64,000 nucleotides of DNA from contig NC_134845.1 of assembly GCF_965363235.1 (NCBI RefSeq), positions 30,320,524 to 30,384,523 of the forward strand. The letters are read 5' to 3'. Below, one piece after another: positions 44,616-58,161 of this stretch. Position numbers and translations under genes: made by a program. The stretch's first letter is position 1, and each line of letters opens with the position of its first letter. The stretch is from Mytilus galloprovincialis (lineage: Eukaryota; Mollusca; Bivalvia; Mytilida; Mytilidae). Under the pieces are notes generated by a model that was not told the origin of the DNA, ran no database searches, and saw only the letters and a list, made by a program, of their open reading frames with translations.

Positions 44616-47108
44616 ATGTGTACTAGTATTAGTACTAACTTGTTAGAATGTATACGTGACTGTTATTATCAACAGATGGTAGATAAACCAACACGATATC
44701 GTATTAACCAAGAACCATCATTGCTTGATCTTATATTAGTAAATGATAAGAACTTTATCCAGAATATTGAATATCAACTTCATTCAAGACCCGATTTGGC
44801 ACAGTGATCAAAATGTTTAAGCTTTTAACTTTAAATGTTACTTAACATATGAGAACTCAAAAAGTGTAAAATTTAACTATTTTAAGGCCTATTACGACAA
44901 GTTAAAGGAACATATGAATGTTAACTGGGAAGAATTACTAGCTAATAAAGATACAGAAGATATGGTTAGCATGTTCATGGACAAAAAATCGGATGCTATG
45001 AATTTACATATACCGAAAAAACATATATCAAAAAAGAAATTTAAAACACCTCTTAGTGCTGAGGCTAGATTATCAATCAGGAAAAAACACAGAGCATGGG
45101 AAAAATATAGAAACAATAGAGATAACGAAAACTACAGGGGGTATACAAAAGCTCGAAATAAAGCAAAAGCAACAGTTGCTAAAGAAAGGAAAAATCGGGA
45201 GAAGTCTATAGCAGAGTCTGCAAAAACAAACTGTAAAAACTTTTGGTCTTATGTTAATGCAAAGCGAAAATCTAAAAGTGGCGTATCAGAACTTCATGTA
45301 AAAAGAGATGGTAAAAACTTTATTGCAGGTACAGATACAGAAAAGGCTGAGGTACTGGCTGAATTTTTCACTAGTGTTTTTACTGTAGAGAATGATAATG
45401 ATGATACATTTATTGAAAATATACCATATATTGAAGACTCTAGCAATGATAACTTTAAAACCAAAGAAATCAACAAACTTCTTAAACATTTAAATACTTC
45501 AAAATCACCTGGACCAGATCAGGTACATCCAAAAGTATTATTTGAACTGGCTGATATAATAGATACCCCACTAACCATGATTTTCAATAGCTCATTCAAA
45601 ACCGGTACGGTACCTAAAGATTGGAAAATTGACCAAATTACAGCTCTCTTTAAGAAAGGTGACAAAAAACTAGCTTCAAATTACAGACCCGTAAGCCTGA
45701 CTAGCATTATATGCAAGCTGATGGAGAAGCTTATAAGAAAGAAAATCGTAGACCATATGAACCGTTATAACCTTTTTAGTGATAGACAATTTGGTTTTAT
45801 TGGAGGAAGATCAACCTCATTACAACTATTAAAAGTCCTAGATCACTGGACCAGTATTTTAGATAGTGGTGGGTCAATAGATGCAGTTTATACCGATTTT
45901 ATGAAGGCGTTTGACAAAGTCCCGCATAGACGACTTATCAACAAACTTAGATCATACGGCATGAGTTTACAAACATGTAATTGGATCAAGAACTTTCTGA
46001 GTGACCGCCAACAAAGAGTACAAATTAATGGAAATTTTTCAAAATGGCATGATGTTACTAGTGGTATTCCGCAAGGATCAGTTTTGGGCCCAATTATGTT
46101 TGTTATCTTTATCAACGATTTGCCGTCATGTGCAGAGTCTGATGTATACATGTTTGCCGATGATACTAAACTTTATAGAGCTATAAACAACGAAATTGAC
46201 AACACCATAATGCAAAACGATATAAATAGTATGTTTAAGTGGAGCGAAAAATGGCTATTACGTTTTCATCCGGACAAATGTAAAGTACTTCCAATTTCTA
46301 CCAAATCCAATTATGGGCAAGATAGCACTATAAAATGTCGACATACGATGGATCCGAAATAACACTAGAAACAGTTCAATCAGAGAAAGATGTAGGAGTA
46401 ACTATAGATTCAAAGCTAAAATTTGATAAACATATACAGACACAAGTCAACAAAGCAAACCAACTAGTTGGGATTATTAGAAGAACTTTTAAATATTTAG
46501 ATTATAAAAGCTTCTGCCTACTATTTAAGGCATTAGCCCGTCCTCATCTTGAATATGCTAGTAGTGTATGGAACCCCTACAAAAAGAAAGCTATAGAGAC
46601 AATTGAAAATGTCAAACGTAGAGCAACAAAAATGTTACCCAACCTTAAAGATTTGTCATACGAAGAGCGCTTAAAAATTCTGAAAATTCCAACTTTAAAA
46701 TTTAGAAGGCTAAGAGGCGACATGATAGAAACATACAAGATAACTACAGGTGTATATGACTCAAAAGTGACAGAAGGTCTATTTACTCGTAATACCGGCT
46801 CGACAACAAGAGGCAACTCCATGAAATTGGTAAAATATAGAAGCAGACTAGACATTAGAAAATACTTCTTTACTAACAGAGTAGTGGAAGTATGGAACAG
46901 CCTACCAGACATCGTAGTGACCGCAAAGAATGTAAAGATTTTTGGAAATCGCCTAGACAAGCATTGGAAAGAACACCCAATGATTTATAACTTTGACACT
47001 GAATACACCTATAACACCGGAAGTAGCACAAGTGTAGTTAGTGACGATGAACCAGAGCAAAATACAGAGGAGCAAACTGATCTCCTGCGTTTGGAAACAC
47101 TTAGGTAG
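44616..47108 (+). mobile_element. LINE, CR1-like, 5'-truncated with nearly complete reverse transcriptase
   Basis: The left end holds the tail of an apurinic-type endonuclease (44616-44807, MVDKPTRYRINQEPSLLDLI). After frame changes near 44800-44830, a long frame runs to 46362 with KSPGPDQVHPKVL, YRPVSLTSIICKLMEKLI, box A YTDFMKAFDKVPHRRL, box B SGIPQGSVLGPIMFVIFIND and box C FADDTKLY. A further frameshift near 46320-46360 leads to the C-terminal frame (46335-47108) with SLPDIVV and the usual thumb region. The clade is CR1/Rex-like by motif style only. It is 5'-truncated, as expected for target-primed insertion. Relatively few breaks suggest modest age. Confidence 0.92.
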
Positions 47109-48049
47109 ACTTAGGTAGTATGTGCATGGCAACTCTTTCTTACGGTGTTTATATTATGAATATATAAAAATTTTGTCACTATTCACATTTTTTCGAAAGT
47201 GTTATTACCTAAACTCTTCATCGTTTGATACATCTTTTCCCTTTGAACAAGTTTCACATGACTGTGTTGTTTCATTCTGTGCGTATATGAATGAATAGGC
47301 TCCAACGTTAATGAAAGTACTCGGTTAAAATAACGAGAAAGCGAAATTACGTCCACGAATGAGGATGGTTCAAAGGAATAAAGCATTAACGTGTGTTTCC
47401 AGGCAATAGTCGTTGAGGGAAAGCTACATATTTGTGGCGGAAATTAAACAAGGATGCAAATAATTTATATTTTTTTCTACAATGAACCTTTTTACGATCT
47501 TCAGATAGAAAAGTGCCACCCAAGGTAAAACCAGGTTTAATCCACCATTTTCTACTTTAGAAAAGTCCTGTACCAAGTCAGGAATGTGAAAGTTGTTGTC
47601 CATTCGTTAAATGTGTTAGAGCTTTTAATTTTGCCATTTGATCAGGGACTTTTGAATTTCCCTCGGAGTTAAGTAATTTTGAGATTTTATCTATTCCATA
47701 TTTCTATATGTACTGCAAAATTACGCTTAACAGCAATTCACTAATAAAAGTAGACCTCAGACGTAAGAAAAAATGTTGGTTTGATGTACGAACCTATTCT
47801 CAACATTCTGACGAAAATTATATGTGAGTGGTGTGTGTAAATTGAGCTTGAATCCTTGAGGAACGGACAATCTCGAGAGAACGATCTCAAACGTATCCGA
47901 TAATCGCATAGGACTTCATAAATGTATAAGCAAGTTGTCACAACATGATACCTGTTTAGAACACAATTTAGTGAATTAGTCATAAAAATGAATTGACTGC
48001 TAATTTTTGTAAATTTCGACGTCTCAAAGACACCTGATCAACCTGATTC
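47109..48049. other. LINE 3' flank and intergenic DNA
   Basis: Contains a repeat fragment (47525-47690, ACCAGGTTTAATCCACCA...TGTACCAAGTCAGGAAT). No host gene was seen. Confidence 0.45.
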
Positions 48050-48540
48050 ACAATACATGTATATTAATGGTAAAATCAATCAAACTTGTTATACAGCTAA
48101 CTTATACGACTATATTATTATACTGCTGGACATCTATCTGTGTTAAATGTTTGAAATTTTGTGAAGTTCAGAAAAGCCCGGTGGTCAACTCTGGACGTTT
48201 AGGCCCTTGCTATTACGTTTCGTGTTTCTGTGTGTATTACATTATAACGTTGTGTCGTTTGTTTTCTCTTATTTTTGAGTGTAAATTCACATTGCGATAA
48301 GACGTGTCACGGTACTTGTCTATCCCAAATTCATGTATTTGGTTTTGATGTTATATATATATGTTATATTTGTTATTCTCGTGGGATTTTGTCTATATGT
48401 GTTACATTTTAGTGTTATGTCGTTGTTCTCCTCTTATATTTAATGCGTTTCCCTCGGTTTTAGTTTGTTATCCCGATTTTGTTTTTTGTCCATGGATTTA
48501 TGAGTTTTGAACAGCGGTATACTACTGTTGCCTTTATTAA
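48050..48540 (-). repeat. Interspersed bivalve repeat ('AAAGGCAACAGTAGTATACC' family), reversed
   Basis: Ends (48485-48540) with TTATGAGTTTTGAACAGCGG and TATACTACTGTTGCCTTTAT. The body TTAATGCGTTTCCCTCGGTT is inverted relative to 49464-49800. Confidence 0.8.
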
Positions 48541-49382
48541 TCATTCATATAAAACTGTTATTAACAGCTTGGAAATATTTTATCCTTCATTGTCAGAAAG
48601 GTCTTTAACTTTCACGGAAAGAAGAAAGTATAAAAAAATTGTGTTGGTGTTTTAGAAATACATTCGTTGTCAATATAATGTAATTTGATGCGACTGTCAT
48701 ACAAGTGAGAGGTTTAGTTAGCTATTCAACCAGGTTCAATCCACCACTTTCTACATAAGAATTAATGGTATTGTAGGAGGTGGTACTTCTTATTGTTACA
48801 TTGATTTTTTTAATCGATTAACTAGTATAAAATTTGAACATAAGTAAAGTGTACTGTTGCCATTATTTCAAATATGTGAAAAGCGAAATCTTTGGTATGA
48901 CTGAATTTGAAGGGCCATATAACTTTCTGTGATTTTAATTGTTATCCTGTTTTTCCGAAGCATTGTTGGTTTTTATTTCAAAGCGGCTTTCTTTTTAAAA
49001 TTTGTTCCAGCATTCCTAAGCATGAACTGAAACCTGATTCGTCGATATCATCTCATACGAAAATGTGTCACATGTCATTATAATAAAGAAAAATCACGAC
49101 TTAAAATCTTGGCAAAGCCAGCAATCATGTTATAATGATAACATTTTACGTATGAACTTATGTCTCTCTAAAAAAAAAAGGGATTATAACGAGCCATCGA
49201 TACGTGCCATGATGTAGACCCTAGTTTAGAAATAGGAAAGAATGATATCGAGCATTGTACTAGACATTGAAATAAACATGGCCGAAGAAGCAGTTGGAAT
49301 CTGACAGAAAAATTTGAAGCCTGAGATCGAAAGTGTCTGGTGATCAAAGAATCGCAAAAACATAGTGTAAGCAGTTATCACA

Positions 49383-49800
49383 ATAAAGGCACCAGTAGTA
49401 TACCGCTGTTCAAAGTCATCAATTGATTGAGAGAAAACAGATCCGGGTTACAGACTTGAACCGGGGGATATATAAAGGCAACAGTAGTATACTGCTGTTC
49501 AAAACTCGTAAATCTATGAACAAAAAACAAAATCGAGGTAACAAACTAAAACTGAGGGAAACGCATTAAATATAAGAGGAGAACAACGACACAACATTAA
49601 AATGTAACACACGCAGAAACGGACTAAGCATTAACTATAATATGAGGAAAACAACGGTACAACAGAAACACTGAAGTACATCAAAAACAAACGCCAACAT
49701 ACATAGAAACGAACTACTAGTTTTTGATTTGCCATATTCCTGACGTGGTACAGGGCCTTACAAGAAAAATGGGGGGTTGAACCTGATTTTATAGCTGGAT
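49383..49800 (+). repeat. Same family, two heads in tandem
   Basis: A truncated head (49383-49462, AAAGGCACCAGTAGTATACC) is directly followed by a longer copy (49464-49800, AAAGGCAACAGTAGTATACT ... CCTGACGTGGTACAGGGCCT). Together with 48050-48540 it forms an inverted pair about 1 kb apart. Confidence 0.8.
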
Positions 49801-50069
49801 AAACCGCCTACAGTCGCATAAAATTCCAATATATAGACCAGAGTGTGTGAACAAAACAGACCGACACAATAGGTTAAAAAAGTCAAAAATAGGTTACCAG
49901 CACTCAACATTGCAATCACTATGAAAACAAACAAATATGTCAACAAAGAAAAACAGAAAGCTAATAGACATAGCACATTATCAAAAACGTAAGACAAGAA
50001 TACAACAATTGACAATAGCAAAATAACACAATGACGAGAAGTCGTTATATTAGTACCGAGCCACGTCAA

Positions 50070-51589
50070 ATATCTATAACACTATAGATGATAGACAAGG
50101 TTAATACTTAGAAACTATATTTCAATACTATCGTGTATTGTTTGAAGTTAATATGGAATATTTATCAGCAATGTCTTGGTATCAGACCATCTTCCGATAA
50201 ACTTTATTAGAAAAAGGACGAGACGTTCTTTGACATAACACTTTCTGCTCAGACACTGGTGACGTTTTACAAAGTCTTAGTAGCAGCTGCAAGCTCTCGA
50301 ATACAGAATAAGTTAATTAATCAACCTTAAAAGAATTGTCAAGTCAATCTAATGTCATATTTTCACAAGGGAGCTTGAACCTTAGTGCACCGATTACTGA
50401 GCTGATGATACCCATTATGGCTAGCAATCAACTTGTAGTAGTACCTACAGTGGGATATAGATAATAATAAAAAAAAACACACTTTACTAAGTATGTGCGT
50501 TTGAAGGTCCTTTCTTGATTTACCTTCTTTAAAACGCTCAAACCGAAATATGGCAAAGCCAAGCTCTCAATGAGACCAGTATTCAAACAATCTTTCTAGA
50601 AAAAGACTCAACGTTGACATACTAGTAATCAAAACCCCTATGTCAAGGTTCTTGAATGACAATGTGTACATCGACAGGGTAAACATGACACCACCCGTAC
50701 TATAACCGATTCCAAAGGCATATCCTGTAAAATGCGTAAAAACGAATTAATAACAAATCGAGTAACTATGTCAGACGACCGATAGAAAACGTTCGTATGC
50801 GAAATCGAAACATCATAAGCTGCGGTTGATCCTATGGTGGCATTTGTCTACGTATTCAAGAATTTGGCGTTGGTATTAGTAATAGAATTTTTTTTTGTTG
50901 AAATCTGCCTAGCTTTGAGAAAAAGATCTAGATGTGAATTAGAAACTCTTGTCTCAGTAGTGACTTAGGCTGACTGCGATGTGTGAAATGCAATGAAATT
51001 AAAGGATATATCTAATGAAGTTAATTGGAGAAATATGATAAGCTTTGAATATGTATTTCTCAACACCAAATGACAGTATGGTATACTTGATAAAATGGTT
51101 AACCCATGGATAAGGATGGAAAATTCTGGGAAGCAACAGTCTGCATACACATCTAAGAAAATAACTTCCAAGGTTAATAGATGAGGTTTGCAACGAAAGA
51201 AGAAATGTTTGGGAAGAGGATTACAGCAGATATCTGTATTGTTAAAAGGAAAAAAACAAAAGGGAAACCAATAGTGAAAAAGTGAGCGGACCAGTATGAA
51301 CAAGTCTGCCTTTATTTGCAAGGTCATGGTAAAAGTATCAAGCATGATCACATATTGGGTTGTTTACCCATTAATAATGATATATCTTTCGTTACACAAT
51401 GCATTGCCATAAATTGACGATAGCACGACAACTTTTGTGACAACAGGTTCGATGACGAGTAGCTCATATATGCATAGGTCAAAATATCGTATGGAAAGGT
51501 CATTTATTTCAAGAAAAGTAAAACGATCAGGATGGATAAAAAAAAATCTTCGTCGCGAAGAATACATGCAAATCAACTCATCATATATA
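50070..51589. other. Intergenic DNA, no supported gene
   Basis: A short repeat fragment (about 50398-50440, GAGCTGATGATACCC) matches the end of a common mussel element. Otherwise nothing is recognised. Confidence 0.4.
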
Positions 51590-51770
51590 CCAGGCTTGTT
51601 ATTTGTACGTCAGATGCACAATTCGTCTACACAAGAATAATGAGTGACACTCAAATAAAAAAAAGTTTAATTCCAAATAAAGTACGAAGTTGAAAAGCAT
51701 CGATGACCAAAAAATGCCGAGAGGTTTTGCCAAATATAGCTGCAACTGCATCTGCATCTTGTCAGGGATG
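51590..51770 (+). repeat. Interspersed bivalve repeat fragment ('AAGTTGAAGAGCATTGAGGA' family)
   Basis: TCGTCTACACAAGAATAATG, GTGACACTCAAAT and AAGTTGAAAAGCATCGATGA are diagnostic. A related piece lies at 52605-52760. Confidence 0.65.
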
Positions 51771-52262
51771 TTTCTTTAAACCACGACAAATCACAACAGG
51801 CCAAGTTCTTAAAGGTTACTTTCAATAACACCTGGCAATTTCTCTCTAACGGTATTATTAATTGTTGTTTTGCTGTCACAAAAAAAACTTATTAATGTAA
51901 CTGTTCTGTTCAGTTTTGTTTTCTTTTATATCGTAACAGCAAAGTTGCGTTGTTGTTCTGTGCTGACTTCAAATGTGCGATCTTGCAAGTCCCTTTTGTT
52001 ATTTCTTGATCGAGATTAAGAAAGGGTTGATATCTATAAAAAAAAAAAAAAAAAAAAAGGATTTGAATCACTAATGCTAATGGCTCAGTGCAAAATTCCA
52101 AACCATATTTTAGTGTTCCATTGGGGTATTGTGGACACAAATTACTGTCAGATAAATTTGCATTTTTGTATCGCTTTAATTCTTCCGAAAGATATTCATT
52201 TTTTCTATGGATAAGATGAGCAATTGTTGGAGTGTCAGAAGGTCACTAAATACACAGAAAAT

Positions 52263-52760
52263 AAAGGCAACAGTAGTATACCGCTGTTTAAAATTCATAA
52301 ATCGATTGAGAAAAAAACAATTCCGGGTTACACACTAAAACTGAGGGAAACACATCAAATATAAGAGAACAACGACACAACAGAAACACACCACTAAAAT
52401 GCAACACACACAGAAACGAAGTATAATATAACAATTTTCCTGACTTGGTACAGGACATTTTAAGAAAGAAATGATGGGTTGAACCTGGTTTTGTGGCAAT
52501 GTTAAATATAACATTAAAATGACATTACATGACAGTACTACAGTACAAATAAATGGGAGAACATACGGAGAGACACAAAAATAATATCTATCAAAAGGTA
52601 CTATACAGGCTTATAATTTAATACGCCAAAGTTGAAGAGCATTGAGGACCTACAGTTCCAAAAAGTTGTGCCAAATACGGCTAAGGTATGACTGGGTTAA
52701 AAAAATCCTTAGTTTTTAGAATAATTCATACTTTTGCAAACAGTAAATTATAAAAATTGA
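52263..52760 (+). repeat. Compound of two interspersed repeats
   Basis: 52263-52600 is the AAAGGCAACAGTAGTATACC element with its longer body (GTACAGGACATTTTAAGAAA, AAATGGGAGAACATACGGAG). It is followed by the AAGTTGAAGAGCATTGAGGA element (52605-52760). Confidence 0.8.
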
Positions 52761-53817
52761 CTTTAAATTGTAGAGTTCACAACTTTTACAAGTTTTTAGT
52801 TTCAATTTATAACAAAAATATTAAGACTCTTTTAAAAGCATGGAACGCATTTAAGTGTAAATTATTTTTGTGAAATGTCACATAACATTGGTTTAAAAGC
52901 CATGAAAACATTGTTCTTCCGTCGGTCCAAAGCTTATTTGTCAGACTGAGGTGCATTTATTTTAATCAGTAATATCGTTTTCCTTATCCTTTAAATAAAG
53001 ACTAACACATGAATATTGTTTCAAGCTTCATTTGCGATATGTTTTGTGACAAACACTACTAAAAGTACTATTCAACAAATCAAACATGGAATGAATCTAG
53101 TTATTCAGAATGGAACACTAACAGATGATTTTAAATTATTCACAAAACTTTATAAACGTTTCCACCAGTTTCATGTGTGTATGTACATTTGATTGCACAT
53201 ATATATATATACTTCTGTATATCACAAACATACTAGCCGATTTAAAAACAAAATGTCTAGATACACTATTTATTTAAATGTGCTCTTAAATCTTTGAGAC
53301 ATCGTCCCCTGGTATCATTCAAGTTACCTATGATGCTTCTTGTTTGCTTTTGAAACAGGAAGAAACGAGACATTTACACACATTTAACATGCCTATGGTC
53401 CATAAGGTATCACCCCCTGGTGTCAGCTGCTTTAAGGAAACCATAATACTTTCCTATCTGCTGCTGTCACAGGATGAGTCATAAACATGCTTAATTTATA
53501 CTTTCTTTTTGGATAGTTATTATATGTTTAATTGATCCATCTTATTGTGTACTATACATATATTATTCCTTTTTTTGCTGTTTGTTTGTTATCTATATCA
53601 ACCACACTTGCATAAAATGCTCAAGATATTTAAAAATTATTATAGATTCTTTATCTACATATTCTTTAAGTAGATAGTATCTCATAACTTTTTTTTTTTT
53701 ATCTCATTGTGTATATTGTACATTGTATTATGAAAATTATTGAAGTTGTAATGTTTATGCCCTTTGTGGCCTATAATTGGAAATAAAATTCCGTCTTCTT
53801 TTTCTTAAAGAAAAGAC
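52761..53817. other. Upstream region of the C1orf74-like gene
   Basis: AT-rich. No promoter element or upstream exon could be placed with confidence. Confidence 0.35.
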
Positions 53818-53853
53818 ATGATAACTAAAATTTCTTATTTTGTTTTTCAGGAA

Positions 53854-54636
53854 ATGATGGCCAGTTGTGCTTTAGATTTACATATTTACAAAGATTGGTG
53901 TTCCTTAATAGACCAACATCTTGGAAGAAAGATGAGACATCATTTGACAGAGCTTCTTCACAATGTTACTGCTGTTGATCAAGCAATTAAACCTTCTTAT
54001 CTCTTAGATTTTGGGATTAAAGCTTCATCCTTTCATCATTTTGTTGAAGATTTGAAGAGAACTGGATGTGTCAAGACAATACTTAATATTTACCAGATGG
54101 GGACAGATCTGTTGGTCATAAACCCTAGATGTATACAAGTTTTACAGCAGTGCACAAACTTGGAATCATTGTACATTCCAACAGATGTTTCGTCAAGTCT
54201 TGCAAAGCCACAGACAATAAAAAGGAAACTATTATTTGAAGAATTATTACAATCTATAAAACTACTGCCATTTAGCTTGGATAATATATCAATGTTTGAT
54301 ATAGATGTAACGGACATGAATCTGACAACTATGTTTGGGATACTTCTAGGTTATCCCTTTACATATTGGTTTGAAAGAGAAACCGAAGAAAACTGCCTCT
54401 CTATGATACCATTAAGATGTTTAAAAGTTACAAGAACAATACATATACAGAAGGAGAATAAAACACAATTGAATTCCGCTGAAAGTTTCAATGTATTCTC
54501 TTTCAGTGTACCAGAAGAATTATTTGATAGCACTGCTGAAGATCATCTAAATCGGTGGTTTTCTCAAAAGAAAATGATAGACTCAAGTTTACAGCTGTCA
54601 ACTCAAACGGAGATATTACCTAAGGTGGCAATGTAA
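53854..54636 (+). CDS. C1orf74: C1orf74 (UPF0739/DUF4504) homologue
   Basis: Encodes 260 residues from the ATG of MMASCALDLH, against about 269 in human C1orf74. The start was chosen because a strong acceptor (TTTTGTTTTTCAG) ends at 53850, so the 12 codons before MMAS (from the ATG at 53818) are intronic. The family's hallmark blocks are present: DVSSS (111-115), the diagnostic FGILLGYP (161-168), CLSMIPLRCLKV (181-192) and FSFSVPEELF (215-224). No signal peptide or membrane segment. The coding region is one exon, as I recall for the human gene. Function is unknown. Overlapping AATAAA signals lie at 54928-54937. Confidence 0.93.
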   Translation: MMASCALDLHIYKDWCSLIDQHLGRKMRHHLTELLHNVTAVDQAIKPSYLLDFGIKASSFHHFVEDLKRTGCVKTILNIYQMGTDLLVINPRCIQVLQQCTNLESLYIPTDVSSSLAKPQTIKRKLLFEELLQSIKLLPFSLDNISMFDIDVTDMNLTTMFGILLGYPFTYWFERETEENCLSMIPLRCLKVTRTIHIQKENKTQLNSAESFNVFSFSVPEELFDSTAEDHLNRWFSQKKMIDSSLQLSTQTEILPKVAM

Positions 54637-56487
54637 ATAATTTCAATTAAAACTTCTTCAATCATATGTAGTTTTTTCTAATTCAAAGTGGACAACTTTA
54701 AATCAAGCAGAAATTTTTAATTCATTTAGGAAGCATGTTGAAGGGTTAAATTTGAATGTCATGTTTCAGATGTTTTCTAAACATTATTTGTACAGAAATC
54801 AAGAGTCTGTTGGAATGACTACACAGCGGTTACTTATTAATTTTTACAAGTTCAACAGACATGCACGGTTTGTCAAAACTCAGATTCAAATACATTGAGT
54901 TATTTGGTTGTATAATTATAATGTTACAATAAATAAACCATGTTGAAATCAAGATAAAAATGATAAGACATGACCAAAGAACACAATATAAGTATACTAT
55001 TTATATCTTTAAAAGTTTAAAGAGAGTCTATAAAAGGATGTGTAGCATGGGACACACAAAGCTGAATTTGGAAACTTAAGAAATTAATGATTAAATACTG
55101 GATGATTGGAAATTCTTAAATACAACATATCCAATATATACTTTAGCATGGTGGTCAATGTTCATTAAAAATTACAAAAGAATCAATTTACTTAATGCAA
55201 ATCATTGCAAAGTAAGACTGCTGTGTAGATGTATAATTCTCAGGAGAGGTATTTGCAGAAACGAATGTCTTAATTTTAAATTTCTTGAGATCCAAGCTTC
55301 TCAAAACTGGTATTAATCACAAAACCAGTCCTAAATATATATCTTTTTAATTACACCTATATATCAATGAATTCGTAAGTTAACCATTGAAATTAAGTTG
55401 CATTATTTTCTCCACATGTACACATAGTTATCAGTGTTAACCCTTACCATACTGGGGCAATAATATTACGGCTGGACCCAAAATACTGCTTCTTGTCTCC
55501 AATGGCTCTTCATACTTTTGGAGGTCAACTTTATGTCATATATTTCGTAGTGTGTTCATGTGACCTCAATCTTACACTATTTATTGTCATTCTATCAGTT
55601 TTATTGTTCAGTTTGAACTTGAATACGAAATTCGATAATTGAAATCTTTTTTGGTCCAAATGACCTTCTTTAGATTGCTGTACCCAGATCAGTTTCGCTC
55701 AAACCTAAGAACTGTTGTGGTTAATGTGTTCACTTGGGTCAACTCTACATGCAGACTACAAATGAAAACATCTATCAGCATCTCTCTGTCTTCCAGGTTA
55801 GAATTAGGATGAAAAATCTTCAAAATTTACTCTTTTTGCACCTCATTACCAACTATGGCGCAAATTCTCGCACACCCATCCCCCCACATCCTGACATTCA
55901 AAGAACACATCATTGCAAAGAGAGTAAAAGAGAGAAATCATTGTTCAAAACTCTGCAGAGGAGAAAAACATGGTAATATTTTACAGTCTTACCAGTTTAT
56001 GAAAACATGATTTCATGTCAGACTCATCTGTAGAATATTGAAAGAACTTTGAATATTCAACTCATGTAATAAAATATACCAGCTTCTTGCTAGATTAACT
56101 TCAGAATACTTATACAACATGTTGTTATGAAAACTATTGAAATGTTAACGACGGGTCCATAACATGTTATCAGTAAAATGTTTTCTTACTGTTGGTGTAA
56201 AGAAGAGATTTGTAGTATATATCAGTTGTTTATTTAAAAAATCAATATTTGATATTTTATTAAGAATACCAAAACCTTACATGTGTGCATGCAATAAATT
56301 GTTCTACATAAATATACAAAATGCACAATTTATCATTTTACGATAGAAGTTATAAGACACCTAATGTAAAGCACTAAATAAGACTTGTGTAACAAATCTT
56401 ATCATGAGTTAATCTATTCTAAGAAAAATGTGTTTGGTACAAAACAAAATGAATGATACACAAAAGAAAAAAATGTATTTCAGTTTT
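54637..56487. other. 3' flank of the C1orf74-like gene
   Basis: Probable 3' UTR to about 54950. A ~200-bp segment (about 55975-56180) recurs in diverged form at 58065-58490. No other gene was seen. Confidence 0.45.
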
Positions 56488-57551
56488 CAGTGGCGTAGCC
56501 AGGGTAGAAACGATGTGGATGCGAATTTTTGGGACTTTTTAATGCAAAAAATTAAATTTTTCCTGTTTTCCTGTATGCATGTCAGTGTATTCCCCTAGAA
56601 TCCGACACTGGTTAGATTTTCGTTTAGTTTCAAAATACCCACCAGTATACATTATATTTCCAACAGAATTTATGAACTTGTCTACCTTCATAAAATTCAG
56701 AAATATTTAATGTAAAAGTTTCACACCAAATCTTATATTTGACATCTCAAAAACAAACCCATTACAGCGGCACTTCTGTATATGGAACTTCGGAATATAG
56801 GAACCGAAGTGACCCCCCCCCCTCCTTTCCTGGAATTTGAGCCTCCCAATGGGGTTTTTGATAACTTGTCTTAACTCTTTGCTGCGAGAGGATATGGAAA
56901 TACCTGGCGTCCGTCCGTCCAGTCTTGTTAGCGCTGTCATTTGTACAATTCTTGCCAGATTTTTGTGAAACTTATATCATCATGCAGCAATGTCTTTCAC
57001 ACATGAGAATATAAATCCTGATCAAATATTTTTAACCAATATATGCCCCTTGGAAATATAAATTATAAATGCAAATCTCATTGTATTTGTTTGGAAGCTT
57101 TTTCTCTCGAGATATGAATTAAAAAAAAGAAAAAGTGCTTGGTTTAGTTTTTGCCCTCTTGTACATAAAATGTATCTTGGATGCGGGGGACATTGGATCT
57201 CTGATCTTTTATTGAAAACAACATTAATATTTGTACCTAGATGGAAAAGGGTATTCGTGAGTCCTGGAATAAAAACACTTCATTACAAATAGAGTCGTCG
57301 TCTTTCGTGCCACAGAAAACGATATCAGGATATGATTTTTCAGATTTTTTTATCCATCTTGTTCACATGAAGGAAAAACCACGCATACGGCATCGGAAAT
57401 GATTGGAAGCTATTCACATATTCTCATATACATTCGGATACCATAATGTGTATATGCTGACAACTCATATAATTATTAAAAAAAATATTTTTTTTTGTCA
57501 AAATGATGTGGCTGCTTGAGCATCTGAGCATACATGCAAGCTACGCCACTG
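56488..57551. mobile_element. hAT-like non-autonomous DNA transposon, TSD GTTTT
   Basis: Opens CAGTGGCGTAGCCAGGGTAG and closes CAAGCTACGCCACTG; the outer 11 bp (CAGTGGCGTAG) are perfectly inverted. GTTTT flanks both ends (56483-56487, 57552-57556). CAGTGGCGTA-type ends are known from hAT elements. No transposase frame was seen in its 1064 bp. Confidence 0.85.
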
Positions 57552-57556
57552 GTTTT

Positions 57557-58064
57557 CACAACACACATGTCTGGAATAACCTTTAGTAGATTTGTAGTAG
57601 AACTTAAATTTGGAAATAAAAATAAATAAATATAATAACATTTCTATGCATCAAAACCAAAAAGGGTTACAGGTATAACAAGTCTGAAGAACCAAAACAA
57701 CAAGCCATCTTTTTCAGATGAGTTGCATCCTTAGTTTTTAAAACATACTTAAATTTATAAGTAAAATTTGATCATTTTATTTATTCCAGTACCATAGCAT
57801 TAGCTTATTTTATACAGGATAACTTTGTAGTGGACACCGAATTCTTATGAACTTTCAACAGATGATATCTGGTATCTATGATGAGATTATTTGTTCAGTA
57901 AAATGCTTTTCTAATTTTTGTTTTTTAATGCTTTTACATTCATTTTCTGATTAGTGAAATAAAAACCCAATAAATATAATATATTAGAAGAATATTCAGA
58001 AGCATAAATGGCAATTTGAGTAATCTTATCAATAGCTGTAAATTATGAAAAACATATGGTTATA
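57557..58064. other. Intergenic DNA
   Basis: AT-rich; nothing recognised. Confidence 0.35.
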
Positions 58065-58161
58065 TTTTCCAGTTTTAACACTTTATGAAAACATGATTTT
58101 ATGTCAGACATGTCTGAAGAATATTGAAAGAAATAAAAAACTCATCATAACTTGAAAATTG

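Noticed and set aside
50965-51351. 128-codon minus-strand frame
   Set aside because: Phe/Leu/Cys-rich chance frame in intergenic repeats. No recognisable motif.
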